This document shows positions 1-6,690 of a DNA stretch of 15,390 bases, piece by piece. The stretch covers positions 1 through 15,390 of the forward strand of contig JAEWWY010000407.1 in NCBI GenBank assembly GCA_023458835.1. Reading direction: 5' to 3'. A program made the position numbers and the translations under genes. The stretch comes from Bacillota bacterium. Its GTDB lineage: Bacteria > Bacillota > Clostridia > Christensenellales > Aristaeellaceae. The number at the start of each line of letters is the position of its first letter. Position 1 is the stretch's first letter. The notes below the pieces were generated by a model. It was not told where the DNA came from and did no database searches. It saw nothing but the letters and a program-made list of their open reading frames with translations.

Positions 1-15
1 AGGAGGTATGAAGCC

Positions 16-795
16 ATGACCAAACAAGAATGGGAAAATACCTTTGGCTCCGTGCCCGAGAATTTCGAGCGCACGGTGTCCTGTCAACTGCGTAAAATTG
101 AGGAGGAACAACCTGTGAAAAAGATAAGGATGTTTACTGTGGTTGCCATTGCGTGCATCATTACACTGATTGGCGCCATCGCGTATGCTGTGGTGACCCA
201 ATGGGATATTCAGAGCTTTGGAAAACGCTGGTATGGCGTGGAGATCACTGAGGAGGGCCAGCGGGCGCTGCAGACCATGCAGCCCGGAGCATATGCTGCT
301 GAGAACGACGATGTGACCGTCACCGTCCGGCAGGCACTGTATGATGGAAATACCATGTATGTGATGGTCGCAACTACACCGAAACACCCGGGAAAGACGC
401 TGCTGATACTTTTGGATGGTCACATTGAAGAACCGGTGTGTAATTTGGGTCTGCCAGATTACGAAAACGACATGACGCCCATCAAGGACAGCGGGCTGGC
501 AAAGGGCAAGGTTCTACTCGGTGTCGAGCCGGCGTTGTACATCGACGGTATCGAGCCCGACAGCAGCGGTCATCAGGCAATGGAAGCCGACGGCACCTTG
601 GTCTCGTGGATCAAAGTCCCCGTGAGCGTCACGCCCGATGTTGAAGAAGTGGAAGTGGAATGCGTCACTTACATGTGGGATAAGCAAGTGAAGCCGGAGG
701 ATCTCGTTTTTCAGAAACTCAGCTTCACCTTCCCGCTTAAGGTGACGAGGCTTGCGCAGGATGCCGTGGTATGGCCCGCGCCGGAAAGTGAATAG
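16..795 (+). CDS. Single-pass membrane protein, possible anti-sigma/DUF4179-like
   Basis: The 259-residue protein has a short polar cytoplasmic N-terminus (about 1-36), one hydrophobic membrane segment (about 40-60) and a long extracytoplasmic part rich in beta-type sequence. The start is well supported: AGGAGG at 1-6 lies 9 nt before the ATG. This architecture, and the outer-domain stretch around residues 98-120 (alternating T/V residues, then a YDGNTMYV-like strand), resemble the DUF4179-type proteins that Clostridia often encode directly after an ECF sigma factor gene. Any such gene would lie left of the window, so the partnership is inference. No zinc anti-sigma (ZAS) motif is visible, and no catalytic motif either. 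Function unknown; the membrane topology is the safe part of the call. Confidence 0.6.
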   Translation: MTKQEWENTFGSVPENFERTVSCQLRKIEEEQPVKKIRMFTVVAIACIITLIGAIAYAVVTQWDIQSFGKRWYGVEITEEGQRALQTMQPGAYAAENDDVTVTVRQALYDGNTMYVMVATTPKHPGKTLLILLDGHIEEPVCNLGLPDYENDMTPIKDSGLAKGKVLLGVEPALYIDGIEPDSSGHQAMEADGTLVSWIKVPVSVTPDVEEVEVECVTYMWDKQVKPEDLVFQKLSFTFPLKVTRLAQDAVVWPAPESE

Positions 796-806
796 ACAAT
801 ATAGCA

Positions 807-832
807 CGGGCAGGGGGAAAACCCTCTGCCCG
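807..832. terminator. Hairpin after the membrane protein gene, terminator-like but without a T-run
   Basis: CGGGCAG at 807-813 pairs with CTGCCCG at 826-832. A G-T pair and GGG/CCC extend the stem to 11 bp around an AAAA loop. It sits 12 nt after the stop codon, where a terminator is expected, but no T tract follows on either strand. It may act as a 3' end stabiliser or a weak terminator. Confidence 0.45.
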
Positions 833-945
833 CGTTCGATAAAGGCGGGGAATACGCATGAAAATGATAGCTGCCATCCGGAAGCCCGGGTGATACTTAC
901 AAAGGATAGCGGGAAGCGGGCATACTCCCCAAATGTTATGAAAAC

Positions 946-1362
946 ATGGATATCTCTATTGAACTCACGCATGAGAGTGTATTAAGCTGCTTCATCCGGC
1001 ATGGGGATGGCGCCGTTACCTGCCCGAACCGCTGTACGGACGGGAGGACCTTCAAGGCGGTGAAGCTCGGGCCGCAGACGAAATATGTGCCTGTAAGGAT
1101 GTACGGAGACCCCCGGTATGCTTTGCAAATCATCCGCGATGTCATACAGCCTGACCACTACCATGCGTTTGGAAGGGTCAGCCGTGCCCCCGCGCGGGTG
1201 ATGATTTATATAAAGAGGAATGTAGATAAGCTGAAGGAGCGCTTCCGGGTGCCGGGGCATCCATTTGGAACAATCAAGTTCTATGATGGCGCATACTTCT
1301 TCCTGTGCAAAGGGAAGGAAATAGCGAAGAATACACGCAAAAGCAAGAGAAAAAAGGCCTAA
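946..1362 (+). pseudogene. IS1182-type transposase remnant (C-terminal part)
   Basis: This 138-codon frame looks like pieces of the C-terminal part of an IS1182-family DDE transposase. Residues 15-27 (CFIRHGDGAVTCP) match the style of the cysteine-containing segment of these enzymes. NRC near 28-30, the tract PVRMYGDPRYAL near 48-60, VMIYIKRNVDKLKERF near 84-99 and HPFGTIKFYDGAYFFLCKGKE near 103-123 match the conserved C-terminal block. After KGKE, where the family continues with a conserved AEMALSFLAYN-like helix, this frame runs into a basic tail (AKNTRKSKRKKA) and stops. The N-terminal half and catalytic core are missing, and TCP joins directly to NRC as if an internal piece between two CP motifs had been lost. 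No good ribosome binding site precedes the ATG. The family assignment rests on remembered motifs, not a search. Residues 68-91 recur in the fragment at 8775-8855. Confidence 0.6.
1149..1229 (+). repeat. 81-bp dispersed direct repeat, copy 1
   Basis: This stretch matches 8775-8855 at 73 of 81 positions without gaps, same orientation. All eight differences are transitions. It lies inside the transposase remnant, and both copies read in the same frame (YHAFGRVSRAPARVMI here, YHVFGRASRAPARVMI there). The 10-bp palindrome CCCGCGCGGG is kept in both. Confidence 0.85.
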
Positions 1363-1588
1363 TACAGTGCAGAACAAGGTGTGGCTCTATGGCATGGGTG
1401 GCATCGGTTAATCCGAATTATTGCGCAGGATACGGAAAGCGTGCGAACCTTCTTACGGGCACATGACGTGGATTCAGTACACGGGCAACCTCAGAGAGAA
1501 CCTACCTGCTTCCTCACACCTGCTCTGCCGGGGATGTAACCAGTAACGTCTTGGCACAAAGAATGCCGCATCGGCCTCATGAACGCGC

Positions 1589-1621
1589 AAAAAAGCCCGC
1601 GGCGCCATAGCGGCCGCGGGC
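1589..1621 (-). terminator. Intrinsic terminator of the ABC transporter operon
   Basis: On the minus strand GCCCGCGGC and GCCGCGGGC form a perfect 9-bp GC-rich stem around a 9-nt loop, followed by TTTTTT (plus-strand 1594-1589). It lies 22 nt beyond the stop of the last operon gene. The plus-strand interval 1363-1588 before it shows no gene that I can support. Confidence 0.9.
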
Positions 1622-1643
1622 CTTTGTGGAGGAAAAGGGCCGC

Positions 1644-2510
1644 TTACAGCCCGCTTTTCTCCCATTCCTTCTGCTTGAGGTTGGTATACAGGTAGACCAC
1701 GGCCGAAACCGAGGAGAACAGGAAGATCACCACCGACAGCGCGGCGGACAGCTCGTAATTCATGTTGCTTTGAAACTGCCTGCGCAGATATACGCCCAGC
1801 ATCATGGGGTGGTTGGGGCCTATCAGGTAGGGCGTGGTGAAGGAGCTGATGTTGCGCATGAATATGAACGGCATGGCGATCATCACGTCCTTGAACGACA
1901 GGGGCAGGATCATCTTGAAGAACACCTTCAATTTGTTCGCGCCCACGTCCCGGGCACTTTCGATGATGCTGTCCGGGATGGAGGACAGGGCCGCCACGAT
2001 GATCATGGTGGCGAAGGCGATGTTGAACCACAGGTTCATCATGATGATGCCACTGGCATTATAGAGCAGCCCCGGCTTGAAGTTTTCGCCAAAGAGCCTC
2101 GAAATGCGGTTGAGCAGGCCCGAATCGCGCACCACGGTAATCATGGCGTAAATGGCCACCAGCTCCGGTACGAAGCGGGGCAGCAGATACAGCGAGGAAA
2201 TGATCTTGCTGACCTTGGAGTTGGAAAAGCGCAGGTACATGGCCAACAGGTAGGAGATAGCGATGGCCAGCAGCACCGTGACCACGGTGATCCAGAACGT
2301 GTACCAGATGTTTTGCACCGCGATGCGGTCGGAGAACAGGAACTGGTAATGCTCCAGCGTGAAGCCGCTGCCGTCCGCCTTTTGGAAGCTGCGCCAGACC
2401 GTGTTGAGCATCGGGTACGCGATGATGCCCAGCGCCACCGTCAGTGCGGGGAGCAGCATCAGCGTGATGAACAGGTTGGTTTTCCAGGTGCGCGGTTTCA
2501 TGGCATCCAT
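1644..2510 (-). CDS. ABC transporter permease, first membrane subunit
   Basis: A 288-residue integral membrane subunit of a binding-protein-dependent importer (MalF/PotB/FbpB-like MetI fold). About six hydrophobic segments are visible, the first near residues 13-35. The cytoplasmic EAA loop that docks on the ATPase is near residues 184-204: ESARDVGANKLKVFFKMILP, with the family pattern E-(A/S)-A-x3-G-x9-I-x-LP. It is the last gene of the operon, 66 nt after the binding protein gene and separated from it by a strong hairpin. Two starts are possible: the ATG at 2510 (the AAAGGA motif is only 2 nt away) or the ATG at 2501, giving MKPRTWK, with an 11-nt spacer. The second is at least as plausible. 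Substrate cannot be read from this subunit. Confidence 0.9.
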   Translation of the reverse strand: MDAMKPRTWKTNLFITLMLLPALTVALGIIAYPMLNTVWRSFQKADGSGFTLEHYQFLFSDRIAVQNIWYTFWITVVTVLLAIAISYLLAMYLRFSNSKVSKIISSLYLLPRFVPELVAIYAMITVVRDSGLLNRISRLFGENFKPGLLYNASGIIMMNLWFNIAFATMIIVAALSSIPDSIIESARDVGANKLKVFFKMILPLSFKDVMIAMPFIFMRNISSFTTPYLIGPNHPMMLGVYLRRQFQSNMNYELSAALSVVIFLFSSVSAVVYLYTNLKQKEWEKSGL

Positions 2511-2537
2511 CTTCCTTTCACGCCGGAGGAGTGGGGA

Positions 2538-2559
2538 GGCGGGGGCGCGGGCCCCCGCC
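2538..2559 (-). other. Very stable intergenic hairpin between binding protein and permease genes
   Basis: GGCGGGGGC (2538-2546) and GCCCCCGCC (2551-2559) form a perfect 9-bp, almost all-GC stem with a 4-nt loop. It lies 18 nt after the binding protein stop. No T-run follows in the direction of transcription, so it is not a normal terminator. In ABC operons such a hairpin often protects the binding protein mRNA from 3' exonucleases and lowers expression of downstream genes; that role is inferred here. Confidence 0.7.
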
Positions 2560-2576
2560 CCGGGTTGTGGTCTGCC

Positions 2577-3716
2577 TTATTGCAGCGTGCCGATCTCGTT
2601 ATCCCAGAGCTGGCCGATTTCCGAGCCCAGGCCGCCCAGGGACATGATGGCGAAGTTGGAAACGTCCAGGGAAGCGACCTGATCCTTCTTGTCGCTGTCG
2701 ATCATACCGGGATCGATCACCGGGATGGCGTACATGACTTCCAGGCAGATCTTCTGAGCAGCCGGGCTGATCATGAAGTTGATGAAATCGTAGCAGGCTT
2801 CGGCGTTGGAGCCGATGCTGGGCACGGCCAGCACCACGTCGGTGCCGCTGAGGGACTGGTCAAGCTGCATCATTTTCACGGTTTCCGGCAACGTGCCCAT
2901 GGCCAGGTTGGACAGCACCTGGTCGGCCCAGGCGGGGATGATGTCCACTTCCTTGTTGATCAAAAGGTCCAGGGTGCCCTGGTTCTTGTTGGGATACATG
3001 GTGCGGCCGCCGGACTGGTACAAATAGGGATGGATGGACTTGAGGTACTCAAAGCCGGCATCCCAGAACACCTTGTTGGCGGGGTCGGAGGAAGTCCAGG
3101 TTTCCTTGGGCTGATCCTTGTAGATGACGGTGTTGACAAAGCTGCCGCCCGCGCCGCCGGTGGCCGGGGGATTGTAGGCGAACTTCCCGGGGTGGGCCTT
3201 GATCCACTCGGTCAGCTCATTCCAGGTGGTGGGAACCTGAGCCACCCGGGCGCTGTCGTAGGCGAACACCACGGTGGTGCCGCGATAGGGGACGACCTTC
3301 TCGTTGTCGAAGGCGGACTTGATTTTCACGTTTTCATAGTTGGGGATCTGCGCGAAATCCAGCTTGGCGAACAGATCCTCGCTGCCGGCGGCGGCCACGT
3401 ACTGGGCCAGGGATGTGCTGTTTTCGGCAATGATGTCAAAGCCGCTGTTGGTTTGGCCGGTCTTGTAGGCCGAGCCAAGCCTGTCGTACAGGGCGGTGTC
3501 ACCCGCGCCGCTGAGGATGAACTGCAGCTCCACCTTCGCCTTGGCTTCGGGCAGGGCGTTGTAGGCCGCGATGCACGCGTTGAACACGTCGGAAACGTTC
3601 TGGGAGCCGGTCGTCCACAGGTTGATTGTCGGCTTTGCCTCGGCCGACGCCACGCCTGCCAAGGACAACGCCATCATGAGCACCAGAAGCCAAGAGAGCA
3701 TGCGCTTGGTTTTCAT
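2577..3716 (-). CDS. ABC transporter extracellular solute-binding protein
   Basis: The 379-residue protein begins with a signal peptide: MKTKR, a hydrophobic core at about 7-22, then cleavage predicted after ASA (residue 25). The mature protein has the periplasmic-binding-protein fold hallmarks of family 1 (iron, thiamine, polyamine and sugar-phosphate type): INLWTTGSQN at the first strand, FAYDS before the hinge, and FINFMISPAAQ near the C-terminus, typical of the last helices. The start is firm: AAGGAGGG lies 9 nt before the ATG. The lipobox is broken: the sequence is L-A-G-V where a lipoprotein would have L-A-G-C, so a lipid anchor is not expected. The long ATTGGAGGSF-like glycine-rich stretch near residues 180-190 probably lies at the ligand cleft. 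Substrate unknown; the neighbouring phosphodiesterase suggests a phosphorylated polyol or phosphodiester. Confidence 0.9.
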   Translation of the reverse strand: MKTKRMLSWLLVLMMALSLAGVASAEAKPTINLWTTGSQNVSDVFNACIAAYNALPEAKAKVELQFILSGAGDTALYDRLGSAYKTGQTNSGFDIIAENSTSLAQYVAAAGSEDLFAKLDFAQIPNYENVKIKSAFDNEKVVPYRGTTVVFAYDSARVAQVPTTWNELTEWIKAHPGKFAYNPPATGGAGGSFVNTVIYKDQPKETWTSSDPANKVFWDAGFEYLKSIHPYLYQSGGRTMYPNKNQGTLDLLINKEVDIIPAWADQVLSNLAMGTLPETVKMMQLDQSLSGTDVVLAVPSIGSNAEACYDFINFMISPAAQKICLEVMYAIPVIDPGMIDSDKKDQVASLDVSNFAIMSLGGLGSEIGQLWDNEIGTLQ

Positions 3717-3769
3717 TCCGTGAGTCCCTCCTTGAAAATGATTTGGGGTACCATATACAAAGCTGAACC

Positions 3770-4744
3770 TCAGCCCTGCAAACGCGTAAATTCCCGCTTT
3801 TCGCCAAAGGTCAAAGCCACCTCGTCGCCCTTTTTGAACAGGGCAGCCTCCTCTGCGGAGATGAACATTTTCACGATGCCCCCATCGGTATCCACGGTCA
3901 TCTCCATGTAGTGGCCCAGCATCATGATGTTGCGCACGTAGCCGTCCATTTCGCCGCCCGTGCCAAGCCTTGCGTTGACGCTCTCAGGGCGCACGGCCAG
4001 GGTGACGTCTCCCTTTTCGATAAAGTTCATTTCGCCGATAAAATCGGCCACGTAGCGGCTGGCGGGATGGTTGTAAATGTCCTGGGGCGCGCCGATCTGC
4101 TCAAAGACGCCCTTGTTCATGACCACGATGCGGTCGCTGAGCGCCATGGCCTCCTCCTGGTCATGGGTCACGAACACAACCGTGATGTTCAGGTCGGTTT
4201 GTATCTTGCGCAGCTCCTCGCGCATCTGGGAGCGGATTTTGGCATCCAGCGCGGAAAAGGGTTCGTCCAGGAGCAGCACGTCGGGCTGAAGGAGGAGCGA
4301 GCGGCCGATAGCGATGCGCTGCTGCTGGCCGCCGGACATTTGGGAGGGGTACTTGCCCTCATAGCCCGGCATTTTGATCAGCTCCAGCATGGCGGTAATG
4401 CGGCGCTTCTGCTCGGCCTTTGGCACCTTGCGCAGCTTTAAACCAAAGGACATATTTTCATACACCGTCATGTGGGGCCACAAGTTGTAACTTTGGAACA
4501 CCATGGCCGTGGGGCGCTTCTCCGGCGGCAGGCCGCCGATGTCCACGCCGTCGATGAGCACCTGGCCGCTTTGATTCCTTAAAAAGCCGCCGATGGTCCG
4601 AAGGATCGTTGTCTTGCCGCAGCCGCTGGGGCCAAGAAGCGTTACCAGTTCGCCCTTTTCGACGGTCATGTTAATGTTCCTCACGCCGTCGCCGCTCTTG
4701 TACAGCATGGTCATATCGCGAATTTCAAGCTTTGCGGTGCCCAA
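3770..4744 (-). CDS. ABC transporter ATP-binding protein (PotA/FbpC/UgpC-like)
   Basis: The 324-residue cytoplasmic ATPase of the importer has all motors parts intact: Walker A GPSGCGKTT at 38-46, Q-loop Q84, signature MSGGQ at 136-140, Walker B VLLLDE at 156-161, D-loop SALD near 164-167 and switch histidine H194. Residues from about 245 on form a TOBE-like regulatory/substrate-associated domain, as in CUT1, polyamine and iron importers. The start is a TTG at 4744: an in-frame stop lies three codons upstream, AAAGGTGGG lies about 10 nt away, and the next ATG (residue 11) would remove the first beta strand. It lies 53 nt before the binding protein gene and 95 nt after the permease gene in the same operon. 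Confidence 0.93.
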   Translation of the reverse strand: MGTAKLEIRDMTMLYKSGDGVRNINMTVEKGELVTLLGPSGCGKTTILRTIGGFLRNQSGQVLIDGVDIGGLPPEKRPTAMVFQSYNLWPHMTVYENMSFGLKLRKVPKAEQKRRITAMLELIKMPGYEGKYPSQMSGGQQQRIAIGRSLLLQPDVLLLDEPFSALDAKIRSQMREELRKIQTDLNITVVFVTHDQEEAMALSDRIVVMNKGVFEQIGAPQDIYNHPASRYVADFIGEMNFIEKGDVTLAVRPESVNARLGTGGEMDGYVRNIMMLGHYMEMTVDTDGGIVKMFISAEEAALFKKGDEVALTFGEKREFTRLQG

Positions 4745-4804
4745 GTTGGCTCACCCACCTTTGCATACATATCCCGCTTCGGCGCGGAGGATCACATTTC
4801 GCAG

Positions 4805-4823
4805 GGGCGGTTATCCACCGCCC
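4805..4823 (-). other. Intergenic hairpin between permease and ATPase genes
   Basis: GGGCGGT (4805-4811) and ACCGCCC (4817-4823) form a perfect 7-bp stem with a 5-nt loop, in the 95-nt gap between two operon genes. No T-run follows. It is flanked by an imperfect 17-bp direct repeat (4783-4799 and 4831-4847, about 14 matches); the right copy includes the permease stop codon. It may be an mRNA processing or stability element, or just a duplication scar. Confidence 0.45.
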
Positions 4824-4839
4824 GCCATCACGCGGCAAA

Positions 4840-5670
4840 TCACATTTTGAAACCCTTCGATAACGTTTCCGGCCCCACGTACTTGCGCATGATGAACAGC
4901 AAAAGGATGTTGGGGACCAGCAGGATCAGCGCGAAGGCCGCGCCCGCCGTAGCCGGGTAGTCCAGGATCACGCCGTACATTTCCACGGGCATGGTTCTGA
5001 ACTTGGGCAGGCCCACCAGCAGCGTGCCCTGGTTTTCGCCCAGGGAACCGATGAAGGCGAACATGGCGGCCACAGCAATCCCCGGCCAGGCCATGGGCAG
5101 GGTAACGGAAATAAAGGTGCGGATGGGGCCCGCCCCCGCGTCGCGGGCGGCTTCCTCCTGCTGGCGGGGCACCGAGCGGAAGGCGTTGGTAGGCAGCCAG
5201 ATCATCATCATCATTCCGCCTAAAAGGTGGATGATCAAAACGCCGGGGAACGTGCCCATCAGCCCGATCCGGTAAAAGATGATGCCGATGGAGGTGTAGA
5301 TGCCGATCCTGGGAAAGGCGTTGCCCAGCAGGAAGGAAAACATTACCGCCCTGCGGCCGGGGAAATCATAGCGGGCCAGCACATAGGCCGCAGGCAGGCA
5401 GATCAGCATGGAAAGTACCGTGGTGATGGCCGCGATCATGAATGACAGCGAAATCGAGCTGACCAGCGTGGGCTGGCTGAGCACGTAGGCCCACCACTTG
5501 AACCCGAACTCCTGGGGGATGACCCCGGGCACCTCATACTTGTTGGCGAATGCCAGCATGAACATGTGCAAAAGAGGCCCGTAAAAAAACAGCAGGAACG
5601 CGGCCAGCAGCGTGTATTCGAAGAACCGCTTGCGGCCCATGGTATGGTACATCCGCCGCGGCGTCATCAT
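4840..5670 (-). CDS. ABC transporter permease, second membrane subunit
   Basis: A 276-residue MetI-fold permease (MalG/PotC/FbpB-half type) that would pair with the product of 1644-2510. It has a basic N-terminus, a first membrane segment at about 18-40, further segments at about 70-95, 110-160 and 245-260, and an EAA loop near 172-192: EEAARDAGAGPIRTFISVTL. I chose the ATG at 5670 because it overlaps the phosphodiesterase stop codon as ATGA, a classic translational coupling junction, with GGGGGAAGG 10 nt upstream. A GTG at 5676 would add two residues. The close coupling to the phosphodiesterase gene is the strongest sign that enzyme and transporter act on the same compound. Confidence 0.92.
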   Translation of the reverse strand: MMTPRRMYHTMGRKRFFEYTLLAAFLLFFYGPLLHMFMLAFANKYEVPGVIPQEFGFKWWAYVLSQPTLVSSISLSFMIAAITTVLSMLICLPAAYVLARYDFPGRRAVMFSFLLGNAFPRIGIYTSIGIIFYRIGLMGTFPGVLIIHLLGGMMMMIWLPTNAFRSVPRQQEEAARDAGAGPIRTFISVTLPMAWPGIAVAAMFAFIGSLGENQGTLLVGLPKFRTMPVEMYGVILDYPATAGAAFALILLVPNILLLFIMRKYVGPETLSKGFKM

Positions 5671-6437
5671 GCCCACAAAGCCTTCCCCCTTTCGGTTGCG
5701 TCATTTTCCATGGCGGCGCGGGCCTCAAGCGCCAGGGCCACCCGCCTTGTGGTCAGGTTTTCCAGCCAGGGGAGGGCCATCAACTGGCGCATCTCCTCCG
5801 GCTCGTTGATCGTCCAGGCGGACAGGCGGATCCCCGCCTCCCCCAAACGCTGCAAATGCGGCAAAAGGAAATGCCTGGGCGGCAGGTTCAGCGCCAGGAC
5901 GCCCGCGCCCAGCACCGCCTCAATCACCGGCTCGATCCACTGATCCAGCCCGTCCTGCGCCATGGAGCGCACCACATCCCAGGGGCGTACGTCGGCGGGC
6001 ACCCAAGGATGCTTTTCCCGGTACAATTCGCAAAGCACTTCCTCCACGTTCAGGTACACCTTTGCCCGCCGGACGATGGAGGGATCGGCCGTTAGCTGCC
6101 CGGCCGTCAGGCTGCCGGAAAAGGCAAGCTGGCCGTCTGAAAGGCCGCAATCATCGGCCAGGGCCAGCACCTGCGCCGCCAGGCCGTACTCCTTCAAATC
6201 GCAGTTGATGCCGGTTGGCGGGTGGGCCGCCACCTGCCGGAAGGCTTCCTCCAGCGTTACCAGCCCTGTGATATCGCTCGTCACGTCATGGGTCAGGGCC
6301 AGCCCCAGGCCCGGCATATGACGCACATCCACCTCAATCAAATCCGCTTTCAGCGTTATGCCGCAAAGGATGGCGGCCATGGAGCCATCGGCTGTGCCCT
6401 CGCAGCCCGAGTGTGCGGTAATGGTCGGTCTGTTCAT
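5667..6437 (-). CDS. Glycerophosphodiester phosphodiesterase-like protein (GDPD family), divergent
   Basis: The 256-residue protein has no signal peptide, so it should act in the cytoplasm after import. GDPD enzymes cleave glycerophosphodiesters to glycerol 3-phosphate and an alcohol. The TIM-barrel signatures are recognisable: AHSG at 8-11 (canonical HRG), EVDV at 35-38 with metal ligands E35 and D37, THD at 49-51 with catalytic H50, DLK at 80-82 (canonical E-x-K), and AWTIN at 207-211 near the end. It is divergent: Arg after the first catalytic His is Ser, the ENT motif appears as D-G-S (17-19), and the metal Glu of E-x-K is Asp. Both catalytic histidines remain, so it is probably active, perhaps on an unusual phosphodiester. 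It is the first gene of the operon; AAGGGGG lies 7 nt before the ATG. Confidence 0.85.
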   Translation of the reverse strand: MNRPTITAHSGCEGTADGSMAAILCGITLKADLIEVDVRHMPGLGLALTHDVTSDITGLVTLEEAFRQVAAHPPTGINCDLKEYGLAAQVLALADDCGLSDGQLAFSGSLTAGQLTADPSIVRRAKVYLNVEEVLCELYREKHPWVPADVRPWDVVRSMAQDGLDQWIEPVIEAVLGAGVLALNLPPRHFLLPHLQRLGEAGIRLSAWTINEPEEMRQLMALPWLENLTTRRVALALEARAAMENDATERGKALWA

Positions 6438-6525
6438 CTGGTTCCCCCTTGGATTACACTATCTTTGTATGGCGAAACAGGAAGGCTGATGCCACCCCTG
6501 GCCCGCCGGATCAACCAAAAAGAAA

Positions 6526-6554
6526 TTGACAAAAAACCAACGGTATACTATAGT
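6526..6554 (+). promoter_or_regulatory. Sigma-A promoter of the regulator-kinase operon
   Basis: A perfect -35 TTGACA (6526-6531), a 17-nt spacer and -10 TATAGT (6549-6554) predict a start near 6561. The -10 lies within the perfect 10-bp palindrome TACTATAGTA (6546-6555), so the minus strand also carries a TACTAT/TATAGT -10-like sequence. Confidence 0.85.
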
Positions 6555-6574
6555 AATTCTACGTAATCTCCTTC

Positions 6575-6590
6575 ATGCAACCGGTTGCAT
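6575..6590. promoter_or_regulatory. LacI-family operator, perfect 16-bp palindrome
   Basis: ATGCAACCGGTTGCAT is fully symmetric, with the central CG and the GCAA/TTGC arms typical of LacI/GalR-family operators. It lies about 14 nt downstream of the predicted plus-strand start and would overlap a possible minus-strand -35 (TTGCAT, 19 nt before TACTAT). One site could thus control both divergent units. A half site, GCAACCGG, recurs at 6614-6621. Confidence 0.85.
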
Positions 6591-6690
6591 TCGTTGATGA
6601 TAGTATATCCGACGCAACCGGAAATTGCAAGACTTTTTTTACGTGGTGTATACGTTTGGCAAAAAGCCGGGAAAGGGCGGTGGGGAGGAC

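Noticed and set aside
1149..1229. The 81-bp repeat as a REP/MITE-type non-coding element
   Set aside because: Both copies keep one shared reading frame matching transposase sequence, and no terminal inverted repeats are visible; a transposase remnant explains it better.
1626..3911. Plus-strand open frame of 761 codons
   Set aside because: It is antisense to a permease and a binding protein with clear domains. It is rich in His, Gln, Gly and Val in the pattern expected from the complement of GC-rich coding DNA, and has no family motif.
6614..6630. Second full LacI operator
   Set aside because: Only one half (GCAACCGG) fits; the other half is displaced by three bases (AAATTGC), so I count it only as a half site.
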